Part shown: piece after piece, positions 48,845-57,182 of the stretch | Numbering within the stretch: the stretch's first letter is position 1 | Layout of the letters: the number at the start of each line of letters is the position of its first letter | Origin: an uncultured OM182 clade bacterium | GTDB taxonomy: Bacteria > Pseudomonadota > Gammaproteobacteria > Pseudomonadales > Azotimanducaceae | DNA length: 64,000 nt | Direction of reading: 5' to 3' | NCBI GenBank assembly: GCA_905182025.1 | Contig: CAJJAA010000035.1 | Location: forward strand, 1-64,000 | Notes under the pieces: generated by a model | Database searches by the model: none | What the model saw: only the letters and a program-made list of their open reading frames with translations | Told to the model about the DNA's origin: nothing | Program-made: the position numbers and the translations under genes

Positions 48845-49322
48845 GTCCATAAGCGAAACATGAACGCAGGCATTCTGTCGATATAGAATTAATGCTAATG
48901 CCGCCTGCACCGTCAAATTCAAAGCTGGCTTCCTCAAAGGAAGGTGGGGTCAGCTTTTCGATGTTGTTGGAGAAGCCGTAGGGTTCTTTCGGAATGCGAA
49001 TAAAGTTCGAATCAAGCTTGCCGTTGTCGTTGACGTCCTGATAAACAGCAACGGCATAGTTGCCTGCGGGCACATCACATATCTGTAGCGTCTGTGCGTC
49101 CCGTTGCGTGACGGGCAGTACTGATTCCATAAACACATCTGCATCCTTCGTCATGTAAGTGCCGGCGGAGTCATGTATCGCAACAAAAAAGTTGCCCTGT
49201 TGTTTTTCTATTTGATTGATTTGCAGCGAGAGCTGATTGATGTCGCAGTTAGCGCCAGCCAAGGGTGACGCGAGCGCGCTTAAACAAAGCAGAGTAGGGC
49301 TGATCAATTGTGTCAGTTTCAT
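48714..49322 (-). CDS. DUF2141 family exported protein, C-terminus uncertain
   Basis: An exported protein with signal peptide MKLTQLISPTLLCLSALASPLAGA, then a beta-rich DUF2141 domain: LSLQINQIEKQQGNFFVAIHD, VTQRDAQTLQICDVPAGNYAVAVYQDVNDNGKLDSNFIRIPKEPYGFSNN and PPSFEEASFEFDGAGGISIN. The family normally ends a few residues after this last strand. Here the open frame runs on for about 50 residues of non-family sequence antisense to the giant lipoprotein; the neighbouring frame stops after about 15 residues. A frameshift near 48890 is likely. The start overlaps the nucleoside hydrolase stop by 4 nt. Confidence 0.72.
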   Translation of the reverse strand: MKLTQLISPTLLCLSALASPLAGANCDINQLSLQINQIEKQQGNFFVAIHDSAGTYMTKDADVFMESVLPVTQRDAQTLQICDVPAGNYAVAVYQDVNDNGKLDSNFIRIPKEPYGFSNNIEKLTPPSFEEASFEFDGAGGISINSISTECLRSCFAYGPSLRRRLWRMTRVYQLGQADPFRLLSHQHLKIHLHHHLQKHRR

Positions 49323-50236
49323 ATTTTCACAGGTCCTGCGAGTAAACGTTGGGTAACGTAATCTTCAAATGCTGTTTTATCCTGCCACAGCATGGCACAC
49401 CTAACCTGTTTTGCCTTGTTATCGATTAACGTTCTGCCGCTGTCAGTGACGCGAACGCCTAAGTCTTGCATGCCTAAATACGCTTCAGAAAATGCCAGAT
49501 GAACCGCAACCGTGTCATACAGTGTTGACGATTGGCTTTGTAAATCAATTTTGCCCGTCATTTTCTCGTCAACCACTTTGGCCCACTCGAAGTGATTGTC
49601 CATCACCGCTTTAACGAGTGGCTGGCTAGACTGCGTTAATGCGATAAAATTCTCACCCTGAATCGACACCAGCCCGCAGGTATCCAATGGCGTTATTGTT
49701 TTAGACCAATCTGCTTCAAACACCCGTTGAGCCGCCTGCGCGTAGGCAAAAACGTTATATTCTCGATGGGGTTTGGGCGCGCCTAGATAGCCGCTTTTTA
49801 GGCTGCCGTGCATACCGACGAAGTGACTGTTGTTGACGATAGTAGGGTCGCGCTGCAGTGCATGGGCGAGGTTGGGTACGGGTCCGATGCTAATGATTTT
49901 GACAACCTCTGGGCTGTTGTTAATCTCGTTAATCATTGCGCCGACACCATCAGTTATCACCTCACCGGTGTAGTCAGATACGGTGTAGTCGCCGAGCCAT
50001 GCAAGGTGGGTTTTTGCAGTGGTTGTTAGGGGAATGCCGATGCCAACGGGAATATCCGAGCGTCCCGCAAGGTCTAATAGTTTACAAACAATCGCGGCCG
50101 AATAGGTTGTGTCGCCGGTATCGGTTACGATGAGCCGAATATCAACCTCGGGGCAACAGAGTAGAAATGCCAGGGCCCAAACGTCATCGACATCAAGGCC
50201 GATATCGGTATCAAGAATGACAGGAATTTTATTCAA
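49319..50236 (-). CDS. Inosine/uridine-preferring nucleoside hydrolase family protein
   Basis: A 305-residue enzyme that cleaves the N-glycosidic bond of nucleosides. The Ca2+-binding motif DTDIGLDVDD at residues 9-18 is the family hallmark, and SIGPVPNLAHALQRDP and LYDTVAVHLAF carry further conserved positions (the final metal Asp in LYDTVAV). No signal peptide, so cytosolic. It is co-transcribed with the DUF2141 gene and divergent from the DUF547 gene, with only 70 nt between starts. Confidence 0.9.
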   Translation of the reverse strand: MNKIPVILDTDIGLDVDDVWALAFLLCCPEVDIRLIVTDTGDTTYSAAIVCKLLDLAGRSDIPVGIGIPLTTTAKTHLAWLGDYTVSDYTGEVITDGVGAMINEINNSPEVVKIISIGPVPNLAHALQRDPTIVNNSHFVGMHGSLKSGYLGAPKPHREYNVFAYAQAAQRVFEADWSKTITPLDTCGLVSIQGENFIALTQSSQPLVKAVMDNHFEWAKVVDEKMTGKIDLQSQSSTLYDTVAVHLAFSEAYLGMQDLGVRVTDSGRTLIDNKAKQVRCAMLWQDKTAFEDYVTQRLLAGPVKI

Positions 50237-50305
50237 AATTGAATCTCATGTTGCTGTGACTCGATGAGCAAACAGCATAAGTTAAATTTATAAAGGGAGA
50301 AAGCG

Positions 50306-51076
50306 TTGCGTTTAGTGGTTGGTCTGATGTTTTTTATGCACATTGGTTGGTGTTTTGGCGAAACGGGGACGCATTTGAAGGCGACCTTCGACCACAGTCA
50401 CGATGCCTTCACGCAAGTGTTACAAAAAGTCGTACACCCGCAGGGACGGGCCAGCCGTGTTGATTATGGACAGTTGACGCAAGACCCCGTTCGACTATCA
50501 GCGTATCTGGCAACACTGTCGTCGGTGTCGCAACAGCAATTTGATGGGTTTACAAAGCCCCAGCAGCTGGCCTTTTTGATTAATGCTTACAATGGCTATC
50601 AGTTGAAACTTGTTATCGATAACTACCCCATCGACTCGATTAAAGATGTTGGCAGTTTTTTTCGATCACCCTGGGACATCGAGTTTTTTGAATTGTTCGG
50701 TGCCGATGCGAGTCTTAATCTTATCGAGCATGGCATTATTAGAGAACAATTCAACGAGCCCCGCATTCATTTTGCAGTGAACTGTGCATCGATCAGTTGT
50801 CCGCCTTTGCAACGGGCTGCATTTCGAGCAGATCAGTTGGATGCGCAGCTTGAAGCGGCGACCATTAACTTCCTCAATGATGAAAGTGTGAACCGCGTTG
50901 ATACGAATAGTAATCGACTGTTGGTCTCGAAAATATTTGATTGGTACGGTGAAGACTTTGACGATGTGACCGCATTTATCTTGTCGAAAATGCAGGGTGT
51001 TGAGTCATCCAACCAGGCATTTAAATTAGATTACCTCGATTATGATTGGGGTTTGAACCAGCGCGTGATTGAGTGA
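50306..51076 (+). CDS. DUF547 family exported protein
   Basis: A 256-residue protein with signal peptide MRLVVGLMFFMHIGWCFG. The DUF547 core is evident: VDYGQLTQDPVRLSAYLATLSSV, QLAFLINAYNGYQLKLVIDNYPIDSIKDVGSFFRSPWDIEFFELFG, LNLIEHGIIREQFNEPRIHFAVNCASISCPPLQRAAF and SKIFDWYGEDF. Conserved Asn, Cys and His residues suggest a papain-like fold. Biochemical function is unknown. It is convergent with folA, with just 1 nt between the stops. Confidence 0.87.
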   Translation: MRLVVGLMFFMHIGWCFGETGTHLKATFDHSHDAFTQVLQKVVHPQGRASRVDYGQLTQDPVRLSAYLATLSSVSQQQFDGFTKPQQLAFLINAYNGYQLKLVIDNYPIDSIKDVGSFFRSPWDIEFFELFGADASLNLIEHGIIREQFNEPRIHFAVNCASISCPPLQRAAFRADQLDAQLEAATINFLNDESVNRVDTNSNRLLVSKIFDWYGEDFDDVTAFILSKMQGVESSNQAFKLDYLDYDWGLNQRVIE

Positions 51077-51077
51077 T

Positions 51078-51584
51078 TTAGGCCTGGCTTAATCGTGTTC
51101 GTCGCCAGACTTCGAAACTAAACCGGTGATTTTGATCGACGGCATGTTTGCTGATAAGCGTTGACTGCCAGCTGTCGAAGTTAAACTCAGGCAAAAAGGT
51201 GTCGCCTTCGCAGTTTACATCGATGATCGATTCATACACCGTGGTTGTTTCGCGCATAGGCAGCGCGTTAACAATGAGTTCTGTGCCACCAATGATAAAG
51301 ACTTCCTGATTGTATTTGAGTCCAAGTTCAATTGCGCCTTCCACAGAATGCGCGAGTTTCACGTTGGGTACTAAAGGGTAGTTTTGTTGCTTGCTGACGA
51401 CGATATTCAACCGACCAGGTAGTTCTGATCGATGGTCCTCATAGGATCGGCGTCCCATAATGACGCTATGGCCCATGGTCGTTCGATTGAAGTGTGCAAA
51501 CTCACAAGGTAGATCCCACGGCAAACCCTCTTCATTGCCGATGCAATGATTAAGACTGCGCGCATAAATGATTGATATGGTCAT
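51078..51584 (-). CDS. folA: Dihydrofolate reductase
   Basis: DHFR reduces dihydrofolate to tetrahydrofolate with NADPH. The 168-residue protein has ISIIYARSLNHCIGNEEGLPWDLPCEFAHFNRTTMGHSVIMGRRSYED, LPGRLNIVVSKQ and VFIIGGTELIVNALP, all in family order. Where most bacterial enzymes have a W-x-x-P-x-(E/D)-x-x-x-F motif with acidic residue at the active site, this one has LPWDLPCEFAHF. A perfect GGCCA/TGGCC hairpin lies 2-14 nt before the ATG, in place of a clear ribosome site. Confidence 0.9.
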   Translation of the reverse strand: MTISIIYARSLNHCIGNEEGLPWDLPCEFAHFNRTTMGHSVIMGRRSYEDHRSELPGRLNIVVSKQQNYPLVPNVKLAHSVEGAIELGLKYNQEVFIIGGTELIVNALPMRETTTVYESIIDVNCEGDTFLPEFNFDSWQSTLISKHAVDQNHRFSFEVWRRTRLSQA

Positions 51585-51916
51585 AGGCCATATTGGCCAT
51601 TTGGTTGTAACGATGTCCAGATCTATTTCTCAGTGGCAACATTTAATGCCCCGGCTGGTCGCGTACATCAGGTTGTCGTTAGCCTAAAATACGATGACGA
51701 AAAACATGATGTTGTATAGCGTCGCACGGTCTTGAGAGAGCGCTCAGCCAAACCCTCTGGGACATTCACTACGTCGACTTTCAGTACAAGCCCCTTAGTG
51801 CAGTGCTGTCTCGTACATCACTCGCGGGCAGTACAAAAATCACATTTGACCTTTCAGCGCGGCTGCGAGACTCTGGATGAAACAAAAAACGAATAGGTAT
51901 CAACAAGGAGTCAGGC
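51585..51916. other. Intergenic region between folA and an SDR gene
   Basis: About 330 nt. GGCCA (51586-51590) and TGGCC (51594-51598) form a short hairpin at the folA start. Nothing else structured or coding is evident; the short ORFs here have no family features. Confidence 0.5.
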
Positions 51917-52759
51917 ATGGGTAGATTAGACGGCAAGGTTGCCATTATCACAGGCGGTGCTAGCGGCATCGGTGAAGGTACAGTTAAGTTGTTTGTTGGT
52001 CACGGCGCGAAAGTTGTCATCGCCGATGTGCAGGATCAAGCGGGCGAACGCATAGCCCGAGAATTAGGCGAAAACGTCGTCTACCAGCACACTGACGTAT
52101 CCAAGGAAGCTGACATAGAAGCGATGATCAATCTTGCTGTGTCGAAATTCGGCAGACTTGATTGTTTGTTTAATAATGCGGGGTTCGGTGGCGTCAGCGG
52201 CGAAATCGACCAAATTGAACTCGGCGCAGACTACGATGCAACTATCGGTGTGATGTTTACCGGCGTCATGTTGGGTATGAAACACGCGGCGAAAATAATG
52301 AAACAGCAAAAGTCAGGCTCTATCATCAGCACCGCCAGCGTCGCAGCAATACAAGGCGGGCTAGGCCCGCATGTGTATTCAGGTATTAAGGCTGGCGTGA
52401 TTGGTCTGACCCAGTCGGTGGCACTTGAGCTCGCCGCTTTTGGCGTCAGAGTCAACGCTATTTGCCCAGGTGGTATCGCCACACCGATCTTTGCGCCCAT
52501 GTTGGAAGAGCTACCAAGCGGTGACAATGAAGATACCGCGACAAGAATGCGGCCAATTCTGGCGGCAACCACGCCGATCGGCCGCTCCGGTGAACCCGAT
52601 GATATTGGCCACATGGCGGTATTTCTCGCCAGTGATGATTCAACCTTTGTAACCGGTCAGCATCTGTTGGTTGATGGTGGTTTATGTAGCATGCACTTTC
52701 AAGCTGAGACCGGCGGCATTGCTGATTTGGATCTGATTACCCGTGCCGAGGACAAATAG
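51917..52759 (+). CDS. Short-chain dehydrogenase/reductase (SDR)
   Basis: A 280-residue classical SDR: TGGASGIG at 12-19, Asp37 after beta-2 (favouring NAD), NNAG at 86-89, and catalytic Ser141, Tyr154 and Lys158 in STASVAAIQGGLGPHVYSGIK. The ending FVTGQHLLVDGGLCSMHFQAETGGIADLDLI is longer than in the SDR at 20.5 kb. GGAG lies before the ATG. The substrate is unknown; no partner genes are close. Confidence 0.9.
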   Translation: MGRLDGKVAIITGGASGIGEGTVKLFVGHGAKVVIADVQDQAGERIARELGENVVYQHTDVSKEADIEAMINLAVSKFGRLDCLFNNAGFGGVSGEIDQIELGADYDATIGVMFTGVMLGMKHAAKIMKQQKSGSIISTASVAAIQGGLGPHVYSGIKAGVIGLTQSVALELAAFGVRVNAICPGGIATPIFAPMLEELPSGDNEDTATRMRPILAATTPIGRSGEPDDIGHMAVFLASDDSTFVTGQHLLVDGGLCSMHFQAETGGIADLDLITRAEDK

Positions 52760-52931
52760 GCGGTCGATGCTGTGTGCGCTGATACGAGCATGAGTTTGGT
52801 CATCTTGGATGGACTTTTCTTTCGCGTGGTGCGCACGCTGATCGTGCGTCAGCGAATGCGTCCCCGAAATTATTAGGCGGGTTCAGTAGCCTACTGATTG
52901 AATGATTTGGTCATTGTAGACCGGAGGAATA

Positions 52932-53008
52932 TGGTGCCCTGGACAGGAGTCGAACCTGTGACCCTCCGCTTAGGAGGCGGATGCTCTATCCAACTGAGCT
53001 ACCAGGGC
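52932..53008 (-). tRNA. tRNA-Arg (anticodon CCT)
   Basis: 77 nt with encoded CCA on the minus strand. The acceptor GCCCTGG pairs with CCAGGGC, the D-arm has GCTCAGTTGGATAGAGC, the anticodon stem CCGC-/-GCGG region encloses CTCCTAA (anticodon CCU, reading AGG), and the T-arm has GGTTCGACTCC. Confidence 0.96.
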
Positions 53009-53083
53009 ATGGTGGGGATTGTAACAGAATCATAATCAAAATTTGTTCTTGATCCCAACGGGAATTCAAGACTTAATCTGCAC

Positions 53084-53470
53084 ATGAATATTCAACAAAT
53101 TTTGCACGATACAAAAACGATCGCGATTGTCGGTCTGTCCGCTAATCCATCGAGAGCCAGTTTTCAGGTTGCGCAATACTTGATGCCGCATTATGAAATC
53201 ATCCCTATAAATCCAGCCTATGAAGAGGTTTTGGGGCTGCGTTGCTATCCTGATTTGCAATCGGTGCCCGTTAAGGTCGATATGGTAGATGTGTTTCAGC
53301 GCAGCGAAAACGTGATGCCCTTTGTTCAACCCAGCATCGATATTGGCGCAAAGTACTTTTGGATGCAGTTGGATATTCGCAATGACGACGCGCGGCAACA
53401 GTTAGAGGCCGTCGGTGTGATCGTTGTTGACGACCTGTGTACCAAGATTGAGCATGCTCGATACTGCTAA
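53084..53470 (+). CDS. CoA-binding domain protein (YccU-like)
   Basis: A 128-residue Rossmann-type protein of the CoA-binding family. IAIVGLSANPSRASFQVAQYLMPHYEIIPINPAYEEVLGLRCYPDL is the cofactor-binding half, and VDMVDVFQRSENV and YFWMQLDIRNDDARQQLEAVGVIVVDDLCTKIEH complete the fold. It corresponds to the stand-alone CoA-binding domain of succinyl-CoA synthetase-like proteins; physiological role unknown. Its end overlaps the next gene by 17 nt. Confidence 0.88.
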   Translation: MNIQQILHDTKTIAIVGLSANPSRASFQVAQYLMPHYEIIPINPAYEEVLGLRCYPDLQSVPVKVDMVDVFQRSENVMPFVQPSIDIGAKYFWMQLDIRNDDARQQLEAVGVIVVDDLCTKIEHARYC

Positions 53471-54173
53471 AGTGCAGGCATCTAACCCTGCTATCTCGAT
53501 TGTGATACCTGTGTTCAATGAGGCTGTCTTAATCGAACGAGTCTGTCGTAGCCTAGCGGATATTCTGTCGCCCCTTGATGAAATCATTGTAGTTGATGGT
53601 GGTAGCACCGATGGCACGCAGGACATCGTTCGTCGCATCAATTCAGTTTTGCTGGTTGAATCCAGTGCAGGTCGTGCGCTGCAAATGAATGCCGGCGCGG
53701 AGCAGGCAAAGGGTGATATTTTATTATTTCTGCATGCAGACACGACATTACCAGTTGAATTCGCCAACCAATTACGGGACGCTTTCTGGCCTTCAAAAAA
53801 TCGCTGGGGACGTTTTGATGTGCGTCTCTCAGGCGATCATGCAGCGTTGCGCCTAATTGAGTTTATGATGAACCATCGTGCTCGGTTGACGGGAATTTGT
53901 ACCGGCGATCAGTGCATTTTTGTTAAGCGCGATGACTTCAAAAGGGTGCCTTACCCGGTCATTGCTTTAATGGAAGATATTGAAATCAGTAAACGATTGA
54001 ATGGGTTCTCGAAACCTTTTGTGATCCGCTTGCCGGTTGTGACCTCTAGCCGCAAATGGGAATCTGAAGGGATTCTGAAAACGTTGCTACTAATGTGGCG
54101 GATACGTCTTCTGTATTTCTTTGGTGAATCACCCGAGCGACTCGCCGCTCGATATTATAAGAAGAAGCATTGA
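53454..54173 (+). CDS. TIGR04283 family glycosyltransferase
   Basis: A 239-residue family 2 glycosyltransferase. The N-terminus ISIVIPVFNEAVLIERVCRSL and EIIVVDGGSTDGTQDIV bind the nucleotide sugar; HADTTLP holds the DxD-like metal site, and VIALMEDIEISKRLN the catalytic Asp region. The start is the ATG at 53454, overlapping the CoA-binding gene. It is coupled to the next gene, with its stop overlapping that ATG. This pair (TIGR04283 then TIGR04282, called rSAM/selenodomain-associated transferases 2 and 1) occurs together in many genomes. Confidence 0.87.
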   Translation: MLDTAKVQASNPAISIVIPVFNEAVLIERVCRSLADILSPLDEIIVVDGGSTDGTQDIVRRINSVLLVESSAGRALQMNAGAEQAKGDILLFLHADTTLPVEFANQLRDAFWPSKNRWGRFDVRLSGDHAALRLIEFMMNHRARLTGICTGDQCIFVKRDDFKRVPYPVIALMEDIEISKRLNGFSKPFVIRLPVVTSSRKWESEGILKTLLLMWRIRLLYFFGESPERLAARYYKKKH

Positions 54174-54844
54174 TGCCAAGACTGATCATATTCTGCAAAG
54201 CGCCTGTTAGCGGTAACGTCAAAACACGCCTCATCCCCGAGTTTACGGCAGACATCGCGCGGGATATCCATATCGAACTCGCCGAGAGGACCTTCGCACT
54301 GTGTGAAACACTTCAGGGTGTGTTGATAAATTCTGAACCTCTTAAGGTTGAGCTATGGTGCGCGCCGGACCTTACGCATACTTTCTTTCAGCCCTTTGGT
54401 TTTGATAAGTTTGTACAAGCGGGCGCAGATTTGGGTGAACGTATGGCCAATGCGCTTAACTTCGGTGATGGACAAGACGGGACCGCGAGCGTGCTGATCG
54501 GTACCGATTGCCCGCCCATTGATCAAGACTATATTTTACGGGCATTCGATTTTCTAGCAGATTCCGATGTTGTCTTGGGTCCCGCTGAGGATGGCGGGTA
54601 TGGATTAATTGGTTTGTCAGCTGGCAGGTTAGCGCGGGGTGATTGGTTGCCGCTGTTTGAAGGTATCCCTTGGAGTACAAACGCCGTAACGACGATGACA
54701 AGCGCGCAAGCTAAAGTATTAGGCGTTTCAGTCGCGTTGTTGAAAGAGATTTGGGATGTGGACTATCCCGAAGATGTGCGGCGCTGGCGAGCCTACCAGG
54801 ACCGCCATGATCAGATTGATAAGCCATCAGCCAAAGCCATCTAG
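54173..54844 (+). CDS. TIGR04282 family nucleotidyl/glycosyl transferase
   Basis: A 223-residue nucleotide-diphospho-sugar transferase-fold protein. The start MPRLIIFCKAPVSGNVKTRLIPEF is the TIGR04282 signature, related to CofC and MobA. GADLGERMANAL and VLIGTDCPPIDQDYILRAFDFLADSDVVLGPAEDGGYGLIGLS contain the metal and nucleotide site. It acts next to the TIGR04283 protein. Despite the family name, no radical-SAM or selenium gene is nearby here. Function unknown. Confidence 0.88.
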   Translation: MPRLIIFCKAPVSGNVKTRLIPEFTADIARDIHIELAERTFALCETLQGVLINSEPLKVELWCAPDLTHTFFQPFGFDKFVQAGADLGERMANALNFGDGQDGTASVLIGTDCPPIDQDYILRAFDFLADSDVVLGPAEDGGYGLIGLSAGRLARGDWLPLFEGIPWSTNAVTTMTSAQAKVLGVSVALLKEIWDVDYPEDVRRWRAYQDRHDQIDKPSAKAI

Positions 54845-54918
54845 CTGACGCATTGTGTTTGACTCGCTGACCCTCAATCTCACCATGCTCGCTGGTTGCA
54901 GCCAGGGCAGAACCGGCT

Positions 54919-54990
54919 GCATAGGTGCATAGGTGCATAGTTACATAGGCACATAGTCAAATAGTTACAGAGGTGCGAAGCTGGATAGAT
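54919..54990. repeat. Nine-unit degenerate 8-nt tandem repeat
   Basis: Nine 8-nt units with consensus RCATAGGT (for example GCATAGGT twice, then GCATAGTT, ACATAGGC, ACATAGTC, AAATAGTT). It lies between the convergent transferase and reductase genes. Diverges toward its 3' end. Confidence 0.8.
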
Positions 54991-55036
54991 GCGCGCTGCT
55001 AGCGTTAGATGCGCTTTGATGGCGTCTCGCTCGGCT

Positions 55037-56062
55037 TTATACCAATCCGAGATCGATCAGGCTTAGCGCGCCAGCGGATATCGCTTCTCGACTCGATCTT
55101 GGTGTCCAGCCTAGCGCCTTTGCCGGCGAGCAATCGAATTCAACACGCTTCTCAAGGCTGTCAACGATAAAGGCGATAATCGGGTCGAAGGGCGCGAGCA
55201 ACTTAACCACAAAATTTGGTAATGAGCGTGTTGGAAGTTTGCGTTTGTATGATGGGAATTGTTCGATGAGTTCTTTCGATATGTCAATGAACCAACGAAA
55301 CTCGCTGCTACACAAAAGTCGTTGGCCTATCGATGCGGGCGACTCAAGCGCAATCCGATGCAGGCTGGCAACATCTCGCACATCGACGATGCTAAAGCCC
55401 AACTTGGGAATAAGCGGGTACTTGCCGCTCATCAGTGAAACCAGTGTCTCCAGAGATGTGCCGTAGTCCTTCTCGAGAGCCGGCCCTAAGACCAATACGG
55501 GGTTGATGCTGGTAAGATCCAAGTCGTTCGCCTTAGCAAAATCCCAGGCAGCCTTTTCTGATAACGTTTTACTTAAGGCGTAAGCAGAGATGTTATGTCG
55601 ATTTGGATCAGACCAATCTTTATCTGTCAGTGGACGTGCTGTGGCGTCGTCGCGTTGTGATACTGCTTCCTCTGAGGATGTGATGATGACCCGCCGGATG
55701 CCAGCACGTTGCGCCGCGCGCAATACATGCAACGTACCTTCTCGCGCCGGCGTTATTATCTCATCGGGATTCTTTGGCTGCTTGATTGGCACTGGCGAGG
55801 CGATATGCAAGATGGCGTCACAACCAGAAACCGCCGCGTCCCAACATTCCGCCTCGTCCAATGTTGCTGCAACGAATTCAAGTTGATCGATATGCGCTGT
55901 GTGAGGTTTCAACATGGCGCGAATTGCCTCAGTACGATCCTGCGCCGTGCCGTCCATACAACGCACGGTGCCTCGCACTTTATAGCCATGATTTAGCATT
56001 TCAATAATTGTGTGGGTCGCGATGAAGCCGGACGCACCTGTAACCAATAGCGTTTTTTTCAT
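55037..56062 (-). CDS. NAD(P)-dependent epimerase/reductase, dihydroflavonol-reductase-like
   Basis: A 341-residue extended SDR. The cofactor motif TGASGFIATH is at residues 8-17. Catalytic Ser is in TSSEEAVSQ, and the Tyr-x-x-x-Lys pair in SAYALSKTLSEKAAWDFA. INPVLVLGPAL is the usual PxxxxGP motif. This is the group of dihydroflavonol 4-reductase and cinnamoyl-CoA reductase-like enzymes, which in bacteria reduce varied aldehydes or ketones. Substrate unknown. No partner gene is close. Confidence 0.87.
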   Translation of the reverse strand: MKKTLLVTGASGFIATHTIIEMLNHGYKVRGTVRCMDGTAQDRTEAIRAMLKPHTAHIDQLEFVAATLDEAECWDAAVSGCDAILHIASPVPIKQPKNPDEIITPAREGTLHVLRAAQRAGIRRVIITSSEEAVSQRDDATARPLTDKDWSDPNRHNISAYALSKTLSEKAAWDFAKANDLDLTSINPVLVLGPALEKDYGTSLETLVSLMSGKYPLIPKLGFSIVDVRDVASLHRIALESPASIGQRLLCSSEFRWFIDISKELIEQFPSYKRKLPTRSLPNFVVKLLAPFDPIIAFIVDSLEKRVEFDCSPAKALGWTPRSSREAISAGALSLIDLGLV

Positions 56063-56145
56063 TATATTTTGGTTTCAGCTTTTGTAAAGTTTGAAGGCGA
56101 TGACGTTATACCGTTAAAAGTGGCGGACATTTGATTGCTGGCTAG

Positions 56146-57003
56146 CTAGTCGAAATTCGGCACTAGATTGATCTTGCTTACGTCCGGTGAAACAGGCGGG
56201 GGACCCTGATCCTTTTCCTCTTCACTGAGTAAATCTGTTCCAGCAAAGGCTAAAGACATGCCGCTAGTGTCTGGGTTGGCACGTTCAACCTGTTCTTTAA
56301 TTGTTGCGAGTGCGGCGCCGGGTTCATCAAGCCCAAAATCAGGGGCCTGAATTTTTTCTACTTCGGGTTCAGGTGCAGCTAAGGGCGTATCGTCATTTTC
56401 GGCAACACTCAATGCGCTCAAATCAAGATCAAGTCGCTCGGTCTGTTCGCTTGGCTCAATGATCGGCGAACCATCATTTTCCGCTAGTGCAAATTGACTC
56501 AAATCGAGTGCTGGTGTCGGCACGTCAGGCGCTGCGTCGAAAAGGTTCCCTTCATTATCTTTAAGAGAAAAATTTACTGCCGCAATGGGTTTTGCAGGTA
56601 ATGCCGATTTGTTGGCGACGGGTGTTTTAGCTTCTTGAGGCGTTATTGTTCGAGGCGCCTTTGCTTGTGCCGCGACTTCTGGGGCTTTAGCGCGAGGCGC
56701 TTTGGCGTTTGGTGCCTGTGCAGCAGGCGCTCTGCCTGGCGCAACTGATGGTGGCGTTGGCGCTGTTGGCTTAATGATTCTGACTTTAACGTCTGCGCCA
56801 ATCTTCTTCAGTGCGGCGCCATATTTTGTCGCTTCCGCTTTATCAGCAGTACGCTTCATTACAATGGGTTTGCCTGAAAATAGTATCTGCATTTTAGCGG
56901 CGTCGGCTTTGAGCAATTTCGCCATGTGGGCTTTAACCGAGATAGCTTGAAAGCCCTCAACGATGTCACCGCCGAAAACGATTGCGTAGGTTACCGATGT
57001 CAT
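56146..57003 (-). CDS. Unknown protein with small N-terminal domain and repeated AEND motifs
   Basis: A 285-residue protein. The first 75 residues (YAIVFGGDIVEGFQAISVKAHMAKLLKADAAKMQILFSGKPIVMKR...GADVKVRII) form a compact alpha/beta domain that I recognise from the N-termini of various proteobacterial proteins but cannot name. An Ala/Pro/Lys linker follows. The C-terminal half repeats a short pattern: LDLSQFALAENDGSPIIEP, LDLSALSVAENDDTPLAAP, and weaker copies NFSLKDNEGNLFDAAP and DTSGMSLAFAGTDLLSEE. No signal peptide or membrane segment. The repeats may be protein-docking motifs. Function unknown. Confidence 0.75.
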   Translation of the reverse strand: MTSVTYAIVFGGDIVEGFQAISVKAHMAKLLKADAAKMQILFSGKPIVMKRTADKAEATKYGAALKKIGADVKVRIIKPTAPTPPSVAPGRAPAAQAPNAKAPRAKAPEVAAQAKAPRTITPQEAKTPVANKSALPAKPIAAVNFSLKDNEGNLFDAAPDVPTPALDLSQFALAENDGSPIIEPSEQTERLDLDLSALSVAENDDTPLAAPEPEVEKIQAPDFGLDEPGAALATIKEQVERANPDTSGMSLAFAGTDLLSEEEKDQGPPPVSPDVSKINLVPNFD

Positions 57004-57182
57004 AAACCTGATGTACTCTTTCTCAAGAAAAGGTTGACCAAATGTTAATGTAAATAGATGACAAGTAGTAGGGTTGATTCATCGCGTCATGGGCGTGTTG
57101 AGACAGAGATTTGCCGCTTGATAAATGTCATTAAACTAAATCAAGCGACTATTTCTCATTGTTGGGGACTAACTGTCACAGA

